NCBI GenBank assembly: GCA_934378195.1
Contig: CAKRPO010000079.1
Location: 1 to 7,466, forward strand
DNA length: 7,466 nucleotides
Reading direction: 5' to 3'
Origin: an uncultured Blautia sp.
GTDB taxonomy: Bacteria; Bacillota; Clostridia; Lachnospirales; Lachnospiraceae
Below are positions 1-7,359 of this stretch, piece by piece. Made by a program: the position numbers and the translations under genes. Numbering within the stretch: position 1 is the first letter of the stretch; each line of letters opens with the position of its first letter. The notes under the pieces are model-generated. The model made no database searches. It worked only from the letters and a program-made list of their open reading frames with translations, and was not told the DNA's origin.

Positions 1-2306
1 TAAGCGTGGAATGCATCTCCCAGTTCCATAGACTGCCGTGCACGTAGAACAGCTTCCCTGCCGGAAAGTGTCCATTCCGAACGCATTCCAACCCTCACAA
101 GCATTTTTGTCACGCTGTCGCAGGTATTGAAGTCATCATCTACAACCAGTGCCTTAAGTCCCTCCAGCTCTGTGATTGTCTCTATACGTTGGTGCTCAGA
201 CTGAATCCGGAATGGCAGACGGACAATAAATTCGGTGCCTTTGCCCTGTTCTGTCTGAACCTCTATGGTTCCGCCCATCATATCCACAATGTTCTTGGTG
301 ATTGCCATGCCAAGTCCTGTGCCCTGGGTCCTGCTGACTGTGGAGGTCCGCTCCCTCTCAAAAGGAGAAAAGATCTTCTGTACAAATTCCTGACTCATGC
401 CAATTCCGTTATCCTTTACTCGAATCTCGTACAGTTCACTGCCTTTTGCTGTCCCTGGTAACTGTCTGATCCGGACAGAAACGGTTCCTCCTGCAGGTGT
501 AAACTTAACTGCGTTGGACAAAAGATTCAGCAGCACCTGGTTCAGCCGAGTCTTATCACAATAAACATCCTCATTTGTAACATCCATTGCATCCATATAA
601 AGCTCCAGCTGCTTTGCATGAATCTGCCCACTGATGATCGTCTTCAGGTCATGAAGTACATCCGACAGACTGACCTCTGTCTCTTCCAGATGAATCTTTC
701 CACTCTCAATCCGGCTCATATCCAGTATATCGTTGATCAGTGAGAGCAAATGGTTACTGGAGGACAGGATCTTCTCCAGATAATCCCGAACCCTTTTCTT
801 GTCATCAATATTACTTACAGCCAGTGTGGTAAAACCTATGATCGCATTCATTGGTGTCCGGATATCGTGAGACATATTGGAAAGGAAGGTACTCTTCGCC
901 CTGTTTGCAGTCTCTGCCGCACGTACTGCCTCAGAAAGTGCCTGGTTCATTTTCCAGTCAGAGGTACGGTCTGACATAACCAGTATATATTTCTTTTTCC
1001 CATTTACCTCACTTCCCATTACAATATTATGGAACCAGCGTTTTTCCCCTGTCTTCAGATGAACATATTCAAAATCGCATTCCCTCTGTTCATGAACCTG
1101 GATTTTCTCCAGATAATTTTTCTCCGGATCTTCATGTTCCGCCGGATGTAGTTTTCCCAGAACACGAATATCTTTACGGATCTGTTCTACCGTAATACCC
1201 AGCAGCTTTTCCGCATTTGGGCTGACGTAATCTGCCTGATATGTTTTGGCATCCAGCATCAGGAAAACGTCATCCACATTCATTGAAAGCTTTTGAAACA
1301 GCTCGTCACGATACTGAATCTCCGTATCTTTTTTCCTGAGATTTGTTCTGCCTTTTTGAATAATAAGACTGATAAGTAAAGCAGCAATACAGAGCACGAC
1401 CGCACCAACAAGGATTATCGTACTACGCTGCAGACTGTCCATACTGGCATTGACGATATCCGCCTGTACAAGTCCTAAAAACATCCAGTCCTGGATATCC
1501 GATTTTTCATAAACCAGATAGTAGTTCCTTCCATCCAGATCTAACAGCATCGCATCGGTATGTCCTGCTTTAAACTTCTCCGAAAGTTCATTAATTTCTT
1601 TTTCAGACATATCAGAATGCTCTCTCAGAACACCGAAGAAATTATACACATTCCCCCATGCCTCAGAAGAATGATCAACCACAACACGGCCATCCGGATG
1701 AATAATAAAACTCTGGGCATTTCCATTAAATGCAGAAATATCCAGCACATCTACGATATCAGAGTTTGCATAAGCAATGGCAATGGCATCATATTCAAAT
1801 TCCTGATAAGTTCCGTGAGCCTTAGGAGTGGCAAAAACAAGCAGCTGGGATTTTCCGGGAACTGCTGCATTTGCAACAACATCATTTCCCTGCCGGATCT
1901 CCTCTTCAATATTTTCCTGTAATCCAAGGTACCCTGTTTCCCCTGTTGCCATCTTATAGTTCCCGTCAGCTGACAGGAAATAGAATTCCAGAAAGCCGGC
2001 ATCTTCCTGCGCTTTCTTTATATAATCACGGATTTTGTCTTCACTGGAGGTATTCTGCAGATTCTCACCCCACATATGAAGATAGGTCAGATTCTTATCT
2101 GTCAGTTCTCTCAGCATATTATCAGACTGATGAAAAACCTCCGTCAAATGAGAAACACTTTCCTCATAAACAGTTTTCGACACAAATCCAAAATATCGGA
2201 AAACCATCAAAACAATTCCAAGAAAAACAGCTATAAAGACAGCTGTCTTTAATCGTTTTCTCATGACATGTTTTTTTCTTTTTGTATTATGATTCTTAAT
2301 GTCCAT
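1..2306 (-). CDS. Hybrid sensor histidine kinase, Cache-PAS-HisKA-HATPase-REC (partial, C-terminus beyond window)
   Basis: Membrane histidine kinase that should sense an extracellular ligand and autophosphorylate. 768 codons are visible with no stop. Seen in order: basic N-terminus; membrane segment about 19-41; extracellular region about 45-290, consistent with a double-Cache sensor; second membrane segment about 294-315; PAS domain about 333-450; HisKA H-box SHDIRTPMNAIIG with phospho-acceptor His480; HATPase_c with N-box from Asn589 (NQVLLNLLSNAVKFT), G1 box DNGIGM at Asp632 and G2 box GTGLGMAI near 662; then a receiver domain opening with acidic triad Asp723-725. The window ends just before the expected phospho-acceptor Asp, so receiver function cannot be judged, and further domains may follow. 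The ATG at 2306 is chosen because GAGGTGA lies just upstream, overlapping the stop of the preceding lipoprotein gene. It lies 5 bp after that gene, so the two are probably translationally coupled. The ligand is unknown. Confidence 0.93.
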   Translation of the reverse strand, partial: MDIKNHNTKRKKHVMRKRLKTAVFIAVFLGIVLMVFRYFGFVSKTVYEESVSHLTEVFHQSDNMLRELTDKNLTYLHMWGENLQNTSSEDKIRDYIKKAQEDAGFLEFYFLSADGNYKMATGETGYLGLQENIEEEIRQGNDVVANAAVPGKSQLLVFATPKAHGTYQEFEYDAIAIAYANSDIVDVLDISAFNGNAQSFIIHPDGRVVVDHSSEAWGNVYNFFGVLREHSDMSEKEINELSEKFKAGHTDAMLLDLDGRNYYLVYEKSDIQDWMFLGLVQADIVNASMDSLQRSTIILVGAVVLCIAALLISLIIQKGRTNLRKKDTEIQYRDELFQKLSMNVDDVFLMLDAKTYQADYVSPNAEKLLGITVEQIRKDIRVLGKLHPAEHEDPEKNYLEKIQVHEQRECDFEYVHLKTGEKRWFHNIVMGSEVNGKKKYILVMSDRTSDWKMNQALSEAVRAAETANRAKSTFLSNMSHDIRTPMNAIIGFTTLAVSNIDDKKRVRDYLEKILSSSNHLLSLINDILDMSRIESGKIHLEETEVSLSDVLHDLKTIISGQIHAKQLELYMDAMDVTNEDVYCDKTRLNQVLLNLLSNAVKFTPAGGTVSVRIRQLPGTAKGSELYEIRVKDNGIGMSQEFVQKIFSPFERERTSTVSRTQGTGLGMAITKNIVDMMGGTIEVQTEQGKGTEFIVRLPFRIQSEHQRIETITELEGLKALVVDDDFNTCDSVTKMLVRVGMRSEWTLSGREAVLRARQSMELGDAFHA

Positions 2307-2311
2307 TCTTT

Positions 2312-2317
2312 TCACCT
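2312..2317 (-). promoter_or_regulatory. Ribosome binding site of the second hybrid kinase, overlapping the upstream stop codon
   Basis: AGGTGA read on the minus strand, followed by five bases and ATG at 2306. The TGA of this site is itself the stop codon of the upstream lipoprotein gene (2314-2312), so a terminating ribosome sits on the initiation site of the next gene. This fixes the start of the kinase and argues for coupled expression of the lipoprotein and kinase. Confidence 0.75.
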
Positions 2318-4162
2318 CAAAGTCATGTAGTCTTCAGGCTCTGCAAGAATGGCATCACCATCTGAAATATATCCTGTCCAGGTATCTTTCACAGTGGTAT
2401 CTCCTCCATCAAACACAATATTATCCTCTGTCGGATAAGCTTCCATGTGTTTTGGTGTCGCAAGACAGGTCACCGTGAAAGTATCCTCGTCCTGAATTTG
2501 TTTTCCACCTTTTGTAACTTTGCTCAATGTGTAGCCATCATCCGTTTCTTTAACTTCCACAGAAATGCCACTGACCACAGGAAGAGAACCTCGGTTAAAC
2601 GGAATAAAGCCTCCCTCATAGCCTTCTACAAAGTTTTTTACCGTCTCTTTTAGCTCAGCCCCACTCATCTTGCTGCTGTAAGCCGCCAGACCATTTGGCA
2701 TGATCATGTCACCTGCCATTTTTTCTGTATAACCGGCTTTCAGCACGTTTCCCGTAAAGCTGTTTCCGGTTGCGATCAGCACATCTGATCCATAAATGTC
2801 GCGCAGAGTGTTTGCCATAACCGAATATGCCGCATTCCCGCCACTGCTATGAAAGCGGTTGGAATAAGATTTCTGTGAATCCAATACTACTTTCTCGGAA
2901 GTGGATTCCTCCTCAAGAAGCTGAGAATTAAACGACTGATAAGCCTGCTCTGCATCGTACTCTCCAGAGATCATTTTGGAAACCACATCCTGGGAAACAG
3001 AGAAGAAGTCATTTGACGCAATGCGGATATACATATGGTTTTCTTCAATCACAGGTTTCACATCCTTCAGATATTCCGTAAGCTTAAGATCCACATCCTG
3101 ACTGTAGCTTAACAGATCCTGCCCATCATAAATGATCTGGTTCTGTGCATCCTCTGAGAGCATTGTATTCAGTACCTTCATTGCTTTCTTTCTGCGTGTT
3201 TCATCCTTTGTCAGATCACGGTTTAAAGCTACCTGGAAATATGGTGTGGTCATAATCCACTTTTCACCGTTCTCCTGAAAGAATGGAAGAAATGTTGTGT
3301 TGATGCCCTGATCCTGAAACATTTTTACACCGGCAGAACTGCCAAAGTACATCGCAAGCCTGCCACTTTGATACATCTCAACGATATCGTCATAATTCAT
3401 ATCCAGATCATCCTGGCTCAGACCGGTATCCTGGATAAACTGCTCCATATGTTCAAAAGCCGCCGGCCAGACAGTACTGTCCAGACCTTCTCTCTTTGTA
3501 TTATCCGGATCACTGTAGGTGGTACGCCACTTGCGTCCGTCTACAGAAGACAGTTCTGATGCAGACAGACCCTGCAGTGTCTCCATACAGGTATAATCAT
3601 AATAATAGTCTGCCGTAAACCCGCGAATACCTACTTTGTCAAATTCCTGGCAGGCAGAAACAAAGCTTTCATAATCTGTTGGAAGAGGAATATCATACTT
3701 TTCAAAAAGGTCTTTGTTCACTACAAAACCATGTGCATCCGCACACACTGGGAGCCAGTTTACGCTTCCATCCTCATTCATAAAATTGCTGAGGTATGTA
3801 TCATATACAGCACCTGCCTCATTGGTTGTGGAAAGATCCATCAGACTGTCTTTCAGGGGACTTGCATCATGCAGTGAAAAACGACAGCAGGTTATAATAT
3901 CCGGCAATCCCCCATTTTCCTTAAGAAACCTGTAGAAATCCAGATCATTATTCCCTACTACAAATTCAACATTGATATCCGGAAGCTGTTCCTGGATGTA
4001 TGGTGCGTATTTTTCATACAGGTTTGTGCTCCATAAGTACACCGTGATTGTTTCTGCATCTTCTTTTTCCGCACTTTTCCCGTCACAGGCTGACAAAAAT
4101 GATACGGCTGTCACCATCGCCAAAAGTGCAGCCAAAGCTCTGCTCCATTTTTTCTTTTTCAT
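2312..4162 (-). CDS. Solute-binding lipoprotein (family 1) fused to a 5'-nucleotidase C-terminal-like domain
   Basis: 616-residue predicted lipoprotein. The basic N-terminus and hydrophobic segment end in lipobox LSAC with lipidated Cys26, placing it on the outer face of the membrane. Residues about 36-415 look like a family-1 extracellular solute-binding protein (MalE/UgpB type): a TVYLWS strand, a GLPDIITC segment, and a MYFGSSAGVK strand-loop after an amphipathic helix. Residues about 430-575 do not belong to that fold. Their pattern (VMANTLRDIYGSDVLIATGN, then SGAELKETV, PVVSGISVEV and DTFTVTCLAT) follows the order of the 5'-nucleotidase C-terminal domain. No metallophosphatase catalytic domain is present, so enzymatic activity is not expected. 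No permease or ATPase gene is adjacent; the neighbours are two sensor kinases, so I infer a sensory co-receptor role, perhaps for a sugar- or nucleoside-like ligand. The start is supported by AGAAGGGGGG at 4179-4170. The fold assignment of the second half is by pattern only. Confidence 0.88.
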   Translation of the reverse strand: MKKKKWSRALAALLAMVTAVSFLSACDGKSAEKEDAETITVYLWSTNLYEKYAPYIQEQLPDINVEFVVGNNDLDFYRFLKENGGLPDIITCCRFSLHDASPLKDSLMDLSTTNEAGAVYDTYLSNFMNEDGSVNWLPVCADAHGFVVNKDLFEKYDIPLPTDYESFVSACQEFDKVGIRGFTADYYYDYTCMETLQGLSASELSSVDGRKWRTTYSDPDNTKREGLDSTVWPAAFEHMEQFIQDTGLSQDDLDMNYDDIVEMYQSGRLAMYFGSSAGVKMFQDQGINTTFLPFFQENGEKWIMTTPYFQVALNRDLTKDETRRKKAMKVLNTMLSEDAQNQIIYDGQDLLSYSQDVDLKLTEYLKDVKPVIEENHMYIRIASNDFFSVSQDVVSKMISGEYDAEQAYQSFNSQLLEEESTSEKVVLDSQKSYSNRFHSSGGNAAYSVMANTLRDIYGSDVLIATGNSFTGNVLKAGYTEKMAGDMIMPNGLAAYSSKMSGAELKETVKNFVEGYEGGFIPFNRGSLPVVSGISVEVKETDDGYTLSKVTKGGKQIQDEDTFTVTCLATPKHMEAYPTEDNIVFDGGDTTVKDTWTGYISDGDAILAEPEDYMTLR

Positions 4163-4169
4163 TATGAGT

Positions 4170-4179
4170 CCCCCCTTCT
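4170..4179 (-). promoter_or_regulatory. Strong ribosome binding site of the family-1 lipoprotein gene
   Basis: AGAAGGGGGG on the minus strand, seven bases before the ATG at 4162. It lies in the 28-bp gap after the stop of the first kinase. The gap holds no hairpin with a T-run, so read-through from the kinase gene is expected. Confidence 0.7.
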
Positions 4180-4190
4180 GAAATTGTCTT

Positions 4191-6350
4191 TCACTTGTTC
4201 ACCAATTTATAAATTACTTTTATCAGTAATTCTACATCAACAGGCTTGGCGATATGTTCATCCATCCCTGCTTCTTTTGCTCTTATTCTGTCCTCCGTGA
4301 ACGCATTTGCTGTCATTGCAATGATCGGTATTGTCTTTGCATCCTCTCTGTCCAGAGACCGAATCATCTTTGCAGCTTCATAACCATTCATGACCGGCAT
4401 CATAATGTCCATAAGAATGACATCAAATTCACCAGGTTCACTATTTCTGAACAGTTCAACAGCTTCCTGACCATTCCATGCTTTTGTCACATCGGCACCT
4501 TCATTCTGAAGCACAAATTCAGCGATTTCCATGTTCAGATCATTGTCTTCTGCCAGAAGAATATGCAGCCCGCGGATGGAAGCTTCTGTTTTTTCTCCAG
4601 TTTCAGCTTTGCTCTCCCTGTCTGTATCAATTCGGAATGGAACCCGGATCACAAAGGTGCTTCCTGTACCTTCTTCACTTTCAAAGGTAATGGTTCCTCC
4701 CATTTTCTCGACCAGATTCTTTGCAATTGCCATTCCCAGGCCTGTTCCTGCAAAATTTGTGCGGCTTCCTGTGTGTTCCTGCGCAAATGGTTCAAACACA
4801 CATTTCTGGAACTCCTCAGTCATTCCGATTCCAGTATCACGACAGATAAATTCCATTGTCGTCATTTCCGGCTGTTCGGATGGAATTTCGATACAACTGA
4901 TATAAATATATCCGTTTTCTCTGTTATATTTCACCGCATTCGACAGGATATTCATCATCACACGTTTCACATACCCCGGACTTCCGATAAAATCACGGTG
5001 TATGATTTCTTTTTTCTCCCATTTGATCCGGATATTCTGCTCTGCTGCCATCTGCTCGATCACAACAAATACTTCCCTGGAAATGCTGCTCAGATTAAAC
5101 GGAATCTCCTCCAGAACAATTTCACCTGACTCAAGCTTACTCATGTCCAGGACATCATTTACCAATTCCAGCAACAGATTAGATGCCTCTTTAACCTTTG
5201 TTCTGTATTCCGTCTGTTTCTCCATGTCATCTGCATAATGGTCTGCCATATTGGTCAAACCGCAGATTCCATTGATCGGAGTCCGGATATCATGACTCAT
5301 CCGCTGAAGGAACTCGGTTTTTGCCTCATTGGCAGCTTCTGCCTTTTTTGCAGCTATCAGAAGTTCTGCCTTATATTTTTCATCTTTTTCCTGTTCCTGT
5401 TTCTGATGGGTCAGATTAGTTTTATATGTCCAGAACCAGAATAAACCGAACAGCAGAAAATAAAGAAATATAACACTTATTACACTTAATGGAAGATTAT
5501 GAAACACTTCCGTATCCGGAAGATATGCATAGATATAATAATCACGCTGCTTCAGCATGATTCCATAACATCCGTTTCCTTCATTCTTCAAATGATAAAT
5601 GTGCCGGCTGTCTGTATGCTTTTTCATTGCCTGAACAACTTCGTTGTCGGCTGTATTCTGCCCCAACAGGCTCTCATCATTGCTGGCAACAACTATCCCA
5701 TCGTCTGCAACAATGATCGTTCCATCTTTCTGAACACTATAGCCGTTTAAAAGGCCCTGTATCGTCAGGGTATAATTTCTGACAAATTCCGAAGGTGTAT
5801 AATAATAAACAGCAACGATACCCGGTGCATCTTTTCTGGCACAGGCCGCAATGTCGATACGAGACCCGTCCTCTCTGGTAAACCGTTCCGAATAGCTTCT
5901 TTCTTCATATCCGCTGAAATCCATGATAATGTCTTTCTGCAGATACTCCGTAACCTCATTGGCAAGAGATTCATCCGTGCTGTATTCACAGTCCATCTTT
6001 CCTTCTTTATCCAGTACAATGATACCATCCACCCAGAGAGTCTGCAGATTTCCCTTCAGAAATTCCCGGCTCAGCTGACCGCCGTTTTCTGTTTCCATAT
6101 TAATATTTGTACTCATCTGTCTGGCACTTTCAATGGCACGGAGAAGACTTTTGGATTCCGAAGATTCATTATAATGGGTGTAAGTGGAGCACTGCACTTT
6201 GACATAATTTACAATCTCCACCATTCTTTTCTCTGCCTCCGCTTTTTCTGCGTGGAAGAAATAAAACAGAGAGCCTGCAGCCACACAGATTCCAATCAGA
6301 CCACCGACCAGCTGGATTCGTTTTTCTTTTTTCTTTCTCTTAATATCCAA
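4191..6350 (-). CDS. Hybrid sensor histidine kinase, Cache-HisKA-HATPase-REC
   Basis: Complete hybrid kinase of 719 residues from the preferred TTG start. Seen in order: basic N-terminus; membrane segment about 14-32; extracellular region about 33-287 with a Cache-like strand pattern (GTIIVADDGIVVASNDESLLGQ); membrane segment about 288-309; coiled linker; HisKA H-box MSHDIRTPINGICG with His353; HATPase_c N-box MMNILSNAVKYN, G1 box DTGIGM at Asp505 and G2 box GTGLGMAI; then a full receiver with acidic pocket AEDND, phospho-acceptor Asp648 in LMDIMMPVMNG, switch Thr680 and Lys702 in AKPVD. All key residues are present, so autophosphorylation and internal phosphotransfer should work. There is no PAS or output domain. 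It overlaps the upstream lipoprotein gene by 11 bp, suggesting that the two act together. Start choice: GGAGGT at 6364-6359 is eight bases from TTG 6350 but only two from ATG 6356. The resulting DIK..KRKK N-terminus also resembles the MDIK N-terminus of the other kinase here. A longer frame opening at TTG 6398 has no ribosome binding site. Confidence 0.94.
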   Translation of the reverse strand: MDIKRKKKEKRIQLVGGLIGICVAAGSLFYFFHAEKAEAEKRMVEIVNYVKVQCSTYTHYNESSESKSLLRAIESARQMSTNINMETENGGQLSREFLKGNLQTLWVDGIIVLDKEGKMDCEYSTDESLANEVTEYLQKDIIMDFSGYEERSYSERFTREDGSRIDIAACARKDAPGIVAVYYYTPSEFVRNYTLTIQGLLNGYSVQKDGTIIVADDGIVVASNDESLLGQNTADNEVVQAMKKHTDSRHIYHLKNEGNGCYGIMLKQRDYYIYAYLPDTEVFHNLPLSVISVIFLYFLLFGLFWFWTYKTNLTHQKQEQEKDEKYKAELLIAAKKAEAANEAKTEFLQRMSHDIRTPINGICGLTNMADHYADDMEKQTEYRTKVKEASNLLLELVNDVLDMSKLESGEIVLEEIPFNLSSISREVFVVIEQMAAEQNIRIKWEKKEIIHRDFIGSPGYVKRVMMNILSNAVKYNRENGYIYISCIEIPSEQPEMTTMEFICRDTGIGMTEEFQKCVFEPFAQEHTGSRTNFAGTGLGMAIAKNLVEKMGGTITFESEEGTGSTFVIRVPFRIDTDRESKAETGEKTEASIRGLHILLAEDNDLNMEIAEFVLQNEGADVTKAWNGQEAVELFRNSEPGEFDVILMDIMMPVMNGYEAAKMIRSLDREDAKTIPIIAMTANAFTEDRIRAKEAGMDEHIAKPVDVELLIKVIYKLVNK

Positions 6351-7155
6351 GATCATCCACCTCCAGATACTTTTCCGGATCATCCAGATATTTTCCAACG
6401 ATTTTCAGAGTCGTGCCATCCTGACGCATTTCCTCCATCGTCTGTTCCATCTGCTCACAGATTCCTCTGTCATCATTTTTTGCGAAAGCAACACCTATTC
6501 CGGTAATCATCAGTGGTTCTTCCAGAATACGGAAGCTTGCATCATAATCCTTCATATACTGGACGATAGATTCCTCATGTGCGGCAACTGCATCCACATA
6601 CCCCTTTCCCAGAAACGTATAGATCAGCTCCCGGTGTCCAAGGCTGATCAGGTTTTCCAGTTTTGGGATTCTCTCATTTGTCCTGTCCAGAAAAATGCCT
6701 TCCGGTTTGGTTGTGGACTGGACGGCCAGATTCTTTCCCTCCAGATTGCTCAGCCTATAGATATCACTGCTCTCGTTTACGGCAACCACCTGACGGCTTG
6801 CTATGTATGGTCCTGCCCAGCGGTAATCGTCAAGGCGTCCTTCCATGGAAAAGCAGCCCATGATACAGTCAATCTCTCCGCTCTCCACCAGTTCTTTTTT
6901 CTCCTCCCAGTCAATCTGGACAACATCCACCTGATATCCCATTCTTTTGAAAGCCTCTGTAGCCAGTTCTACATCTATTCCCGTCGGTACACCATCCTCA
7001 TTCAGATAATTGTATGGTGGATAGTTGTCACTGCCAAGCGTAATGACGGGTTTTTCCGTTTCTTTTTTACTGTCATCTGTGTTTTTGCACCCTGTCAGGG
7101 TGACTGCTAAAATTCCCGCAAGCAGAATGCCTGCAATCACTCTTTTTCTTTTCAT
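6340..7155 (-). CDS. Family-3 (amino-acid type) solute-binding lipoprotein
   Basis: 271-residue predicted lipoprotein. The signal peptide MKRKR plus a hydrophobic stretch ends in lipobox LTGC with Cys23. Residues about 37-256 fit the bacterial family-3 solute-binding fold: the opening strand and loop SDNYPPYNYLNEDGVPTGI, a GIDVELATEAF helix, GEIDCIMGCFSMEGRLDDYRWAGPY with an Arg (107) where amino-acid binders hold the ligand carboxylate, and a second-lobe GYVDAVAAHE motif. The family binds amino acids and other small charged solutes; the exact ligand cannot be read here. No transporter genes accompany it. Its stop overlaps the start of the adjacent hybrid kinase, so I infer that it delivers a ligand to, or modulates, that kinase at the membrane surface. 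Start choice: ATG 7155 has AGAAGG close upstream (spacing three) and begins a canonical signal peptide. The in-frame ATGs at 7209 and 7206 have no ribosome binding site and would add 17-18 residues before the signal peptide. Confidence 0.92.
   Translation of the reverse strand: MKRKRVIAGILLAGILAVTLTGCKNTDDSKKETEKPVITLGSDNYPPYNYLNEDGVPTGIDVELATEAFKRMGYQVDVVQIDWEEKKELVESGEIDCIMGCFSMEGRLDDYRWAGPYIASRQVVAVNESSDIYRLSNLEGKNLAVQSTTKPEGIFLDRTNERIPKLENLISLGHRELIYTFLGKGYVDAVAAHEESIVQYMKDYDASFRILEEPLMITGIGVAFAKNDDRGICEQMEQTMEEMRQDGTTLKIVGKYLDDPEKYLEVDDLGY
6359..6364 (-). promoter_or_regulatory. Ribosome binding site deciding the start of the first hybrid kinase
   Basis: GGAGGT on the minus strand inside the last codons of the upstream lipoprotein gene. 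It sits two bases before ATG 6356 and eight before TTG 6350. Normal spacing favours TTG, although ATG cannot be excluded. The kinase start overlaps the upstream stop codon, as in translationally coupled pairs. Confidence 0.6.
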
Positions 7156-7191
7156 TTTCCTTCTATTCCTAATATAATCATTATGGTTACG

Positions 7192-7220
7192 TCTATAAAA
7201 TAACATCATAAAAAGAACAA
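7192..7220 (-). promoter_or_regulatory. Candidate promoter for the four-gene unit
   Basis: On the minus strand, TTGTTC (7220-7215) and TATAGA (7197-7192) are separated by 17 bases. This would start transcription near 7185 and leave a leader of about 30 bases before ATG 7155. Both hexamers are imperfect and the region is AT-rich, so chance is a real possibility. If real, the structured region further upstream would not be part of the mRNA, and the longer start at 7209 would be excluded. Confidence 0.25.
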
Positions 7221-7275
7221 AGCGAACAAGTCCGCTTCAAACTCCCTGAATCCCTCAATCTTTGAGGGACTTGTT
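7220..7275. repeat. Inverted-repeat cluster with an 8-bp hairpin
   Basis: TCCCTCAA (7251-7258) and TTGAGGGA (7262-7269) form a perfect 8-bp stem with a three-base loop. AACAAGT (7225-7231) can pair with ACTTGTT (7269-7275) as an outer stem, sharing base 7269. Alternatively AAGCG (7220-7224) can pair with CGCTT (7233-7237). The outer stem and the AAGCG stem are mutually exclusive, so switching is conceivable, but there is no evidence for it beyond the pairing. No T-run follows on either strand, so it is not a simple terminator. Confidence 0.5.
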
Positions 7276-7287
7276 ACGTTTTGCGCG

Positions 7288-7331
7288 CCAGATGCAGTCT
7301 GCTTCAGCAGACATATTCCTCATGCATCTGG
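7288..7331. repeat. Nested perfect inverted repeats (9-bp outer, 6-bp inner stem)
   Basis: CCAGATGCA (7288-7296) pairs perfectly with TGCATCTGG (7323-7331). Directly inside it, GTCTGC (7297-7302) pairs with GCAGAC (7307-7312) around the four-base loop TTCA (or a seventh pair with a two-base loop). A ten-base unpaired strand at 7313-7322 separates the two 3' halves. Fifteen perfect pairs in 44 bases is well beyond ordinary intergenic sequence and points to a structured RNA or a palindromic intergenic repeat. Confidence 0.6.
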
Positions 7332-7332
7332 T

Positions 7333-7354
7333 CGCATCCTCGCGGAGCGTTTTT
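7333..7354 (+). terminator. Possible intrinsic terminator on the plus strand
   Basis: CGC-A-TCC (7333-7339) pairs with GGAGCG (7344-7349) as a six-pair GC-rich stem with one bulged A and loop TCGC, followed directly by five T residues (7350-7354). On the plus strand this has the shape of a short rho-independent terminator, though no plus-strand gene precedes it. Read on the minus strand the same hairpin has a GNRA-type loop (GCGA) and no T-run, so it could instead be an RNA structural element. Confidence 0.35.
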
Positions 7355-7359
7355 ATGCA

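Noticed and set aside
2312..4162. Active 5'-nucleotidase
   Set aside because: The metallophosphatase domain with its metal-binding His/Asp motifs is absent; the N-terminal half is a solute-binding fold instead.
4163..4190. Possible terminator or promoter between the first kinase and the family-1 lipoprotein
   Set aside because: Only 28 bases, taken up largely by the ribosome binding site, with no hairpin plus T-run and no room for a full promoter.
4254..5129. Long plus-strand open frame of 291 codons
   Set aside because: It lies wholly antisense to the kinase and receiver domains of the first hybrid kinase, is rich in Cys, His and Phe as expected for an antisense frame, and matches no recognisable domain.
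6577..7110. Plus-strand open frame of 177 codons
   Set aside because: Antisense to the family-3 lipoprotein gene, whose domain motifs and signal peptide are clear; no recognisable product in the opposite frame.
7156..7209. N-terminal extension of the family-3 lipoprotein to ATG 7209
   Set aside because: No ribosome binding site precedes 7209 or 7206, and the extension would put charged residues ahead of a canonical lipoprotein signal peptide starting at 7155.
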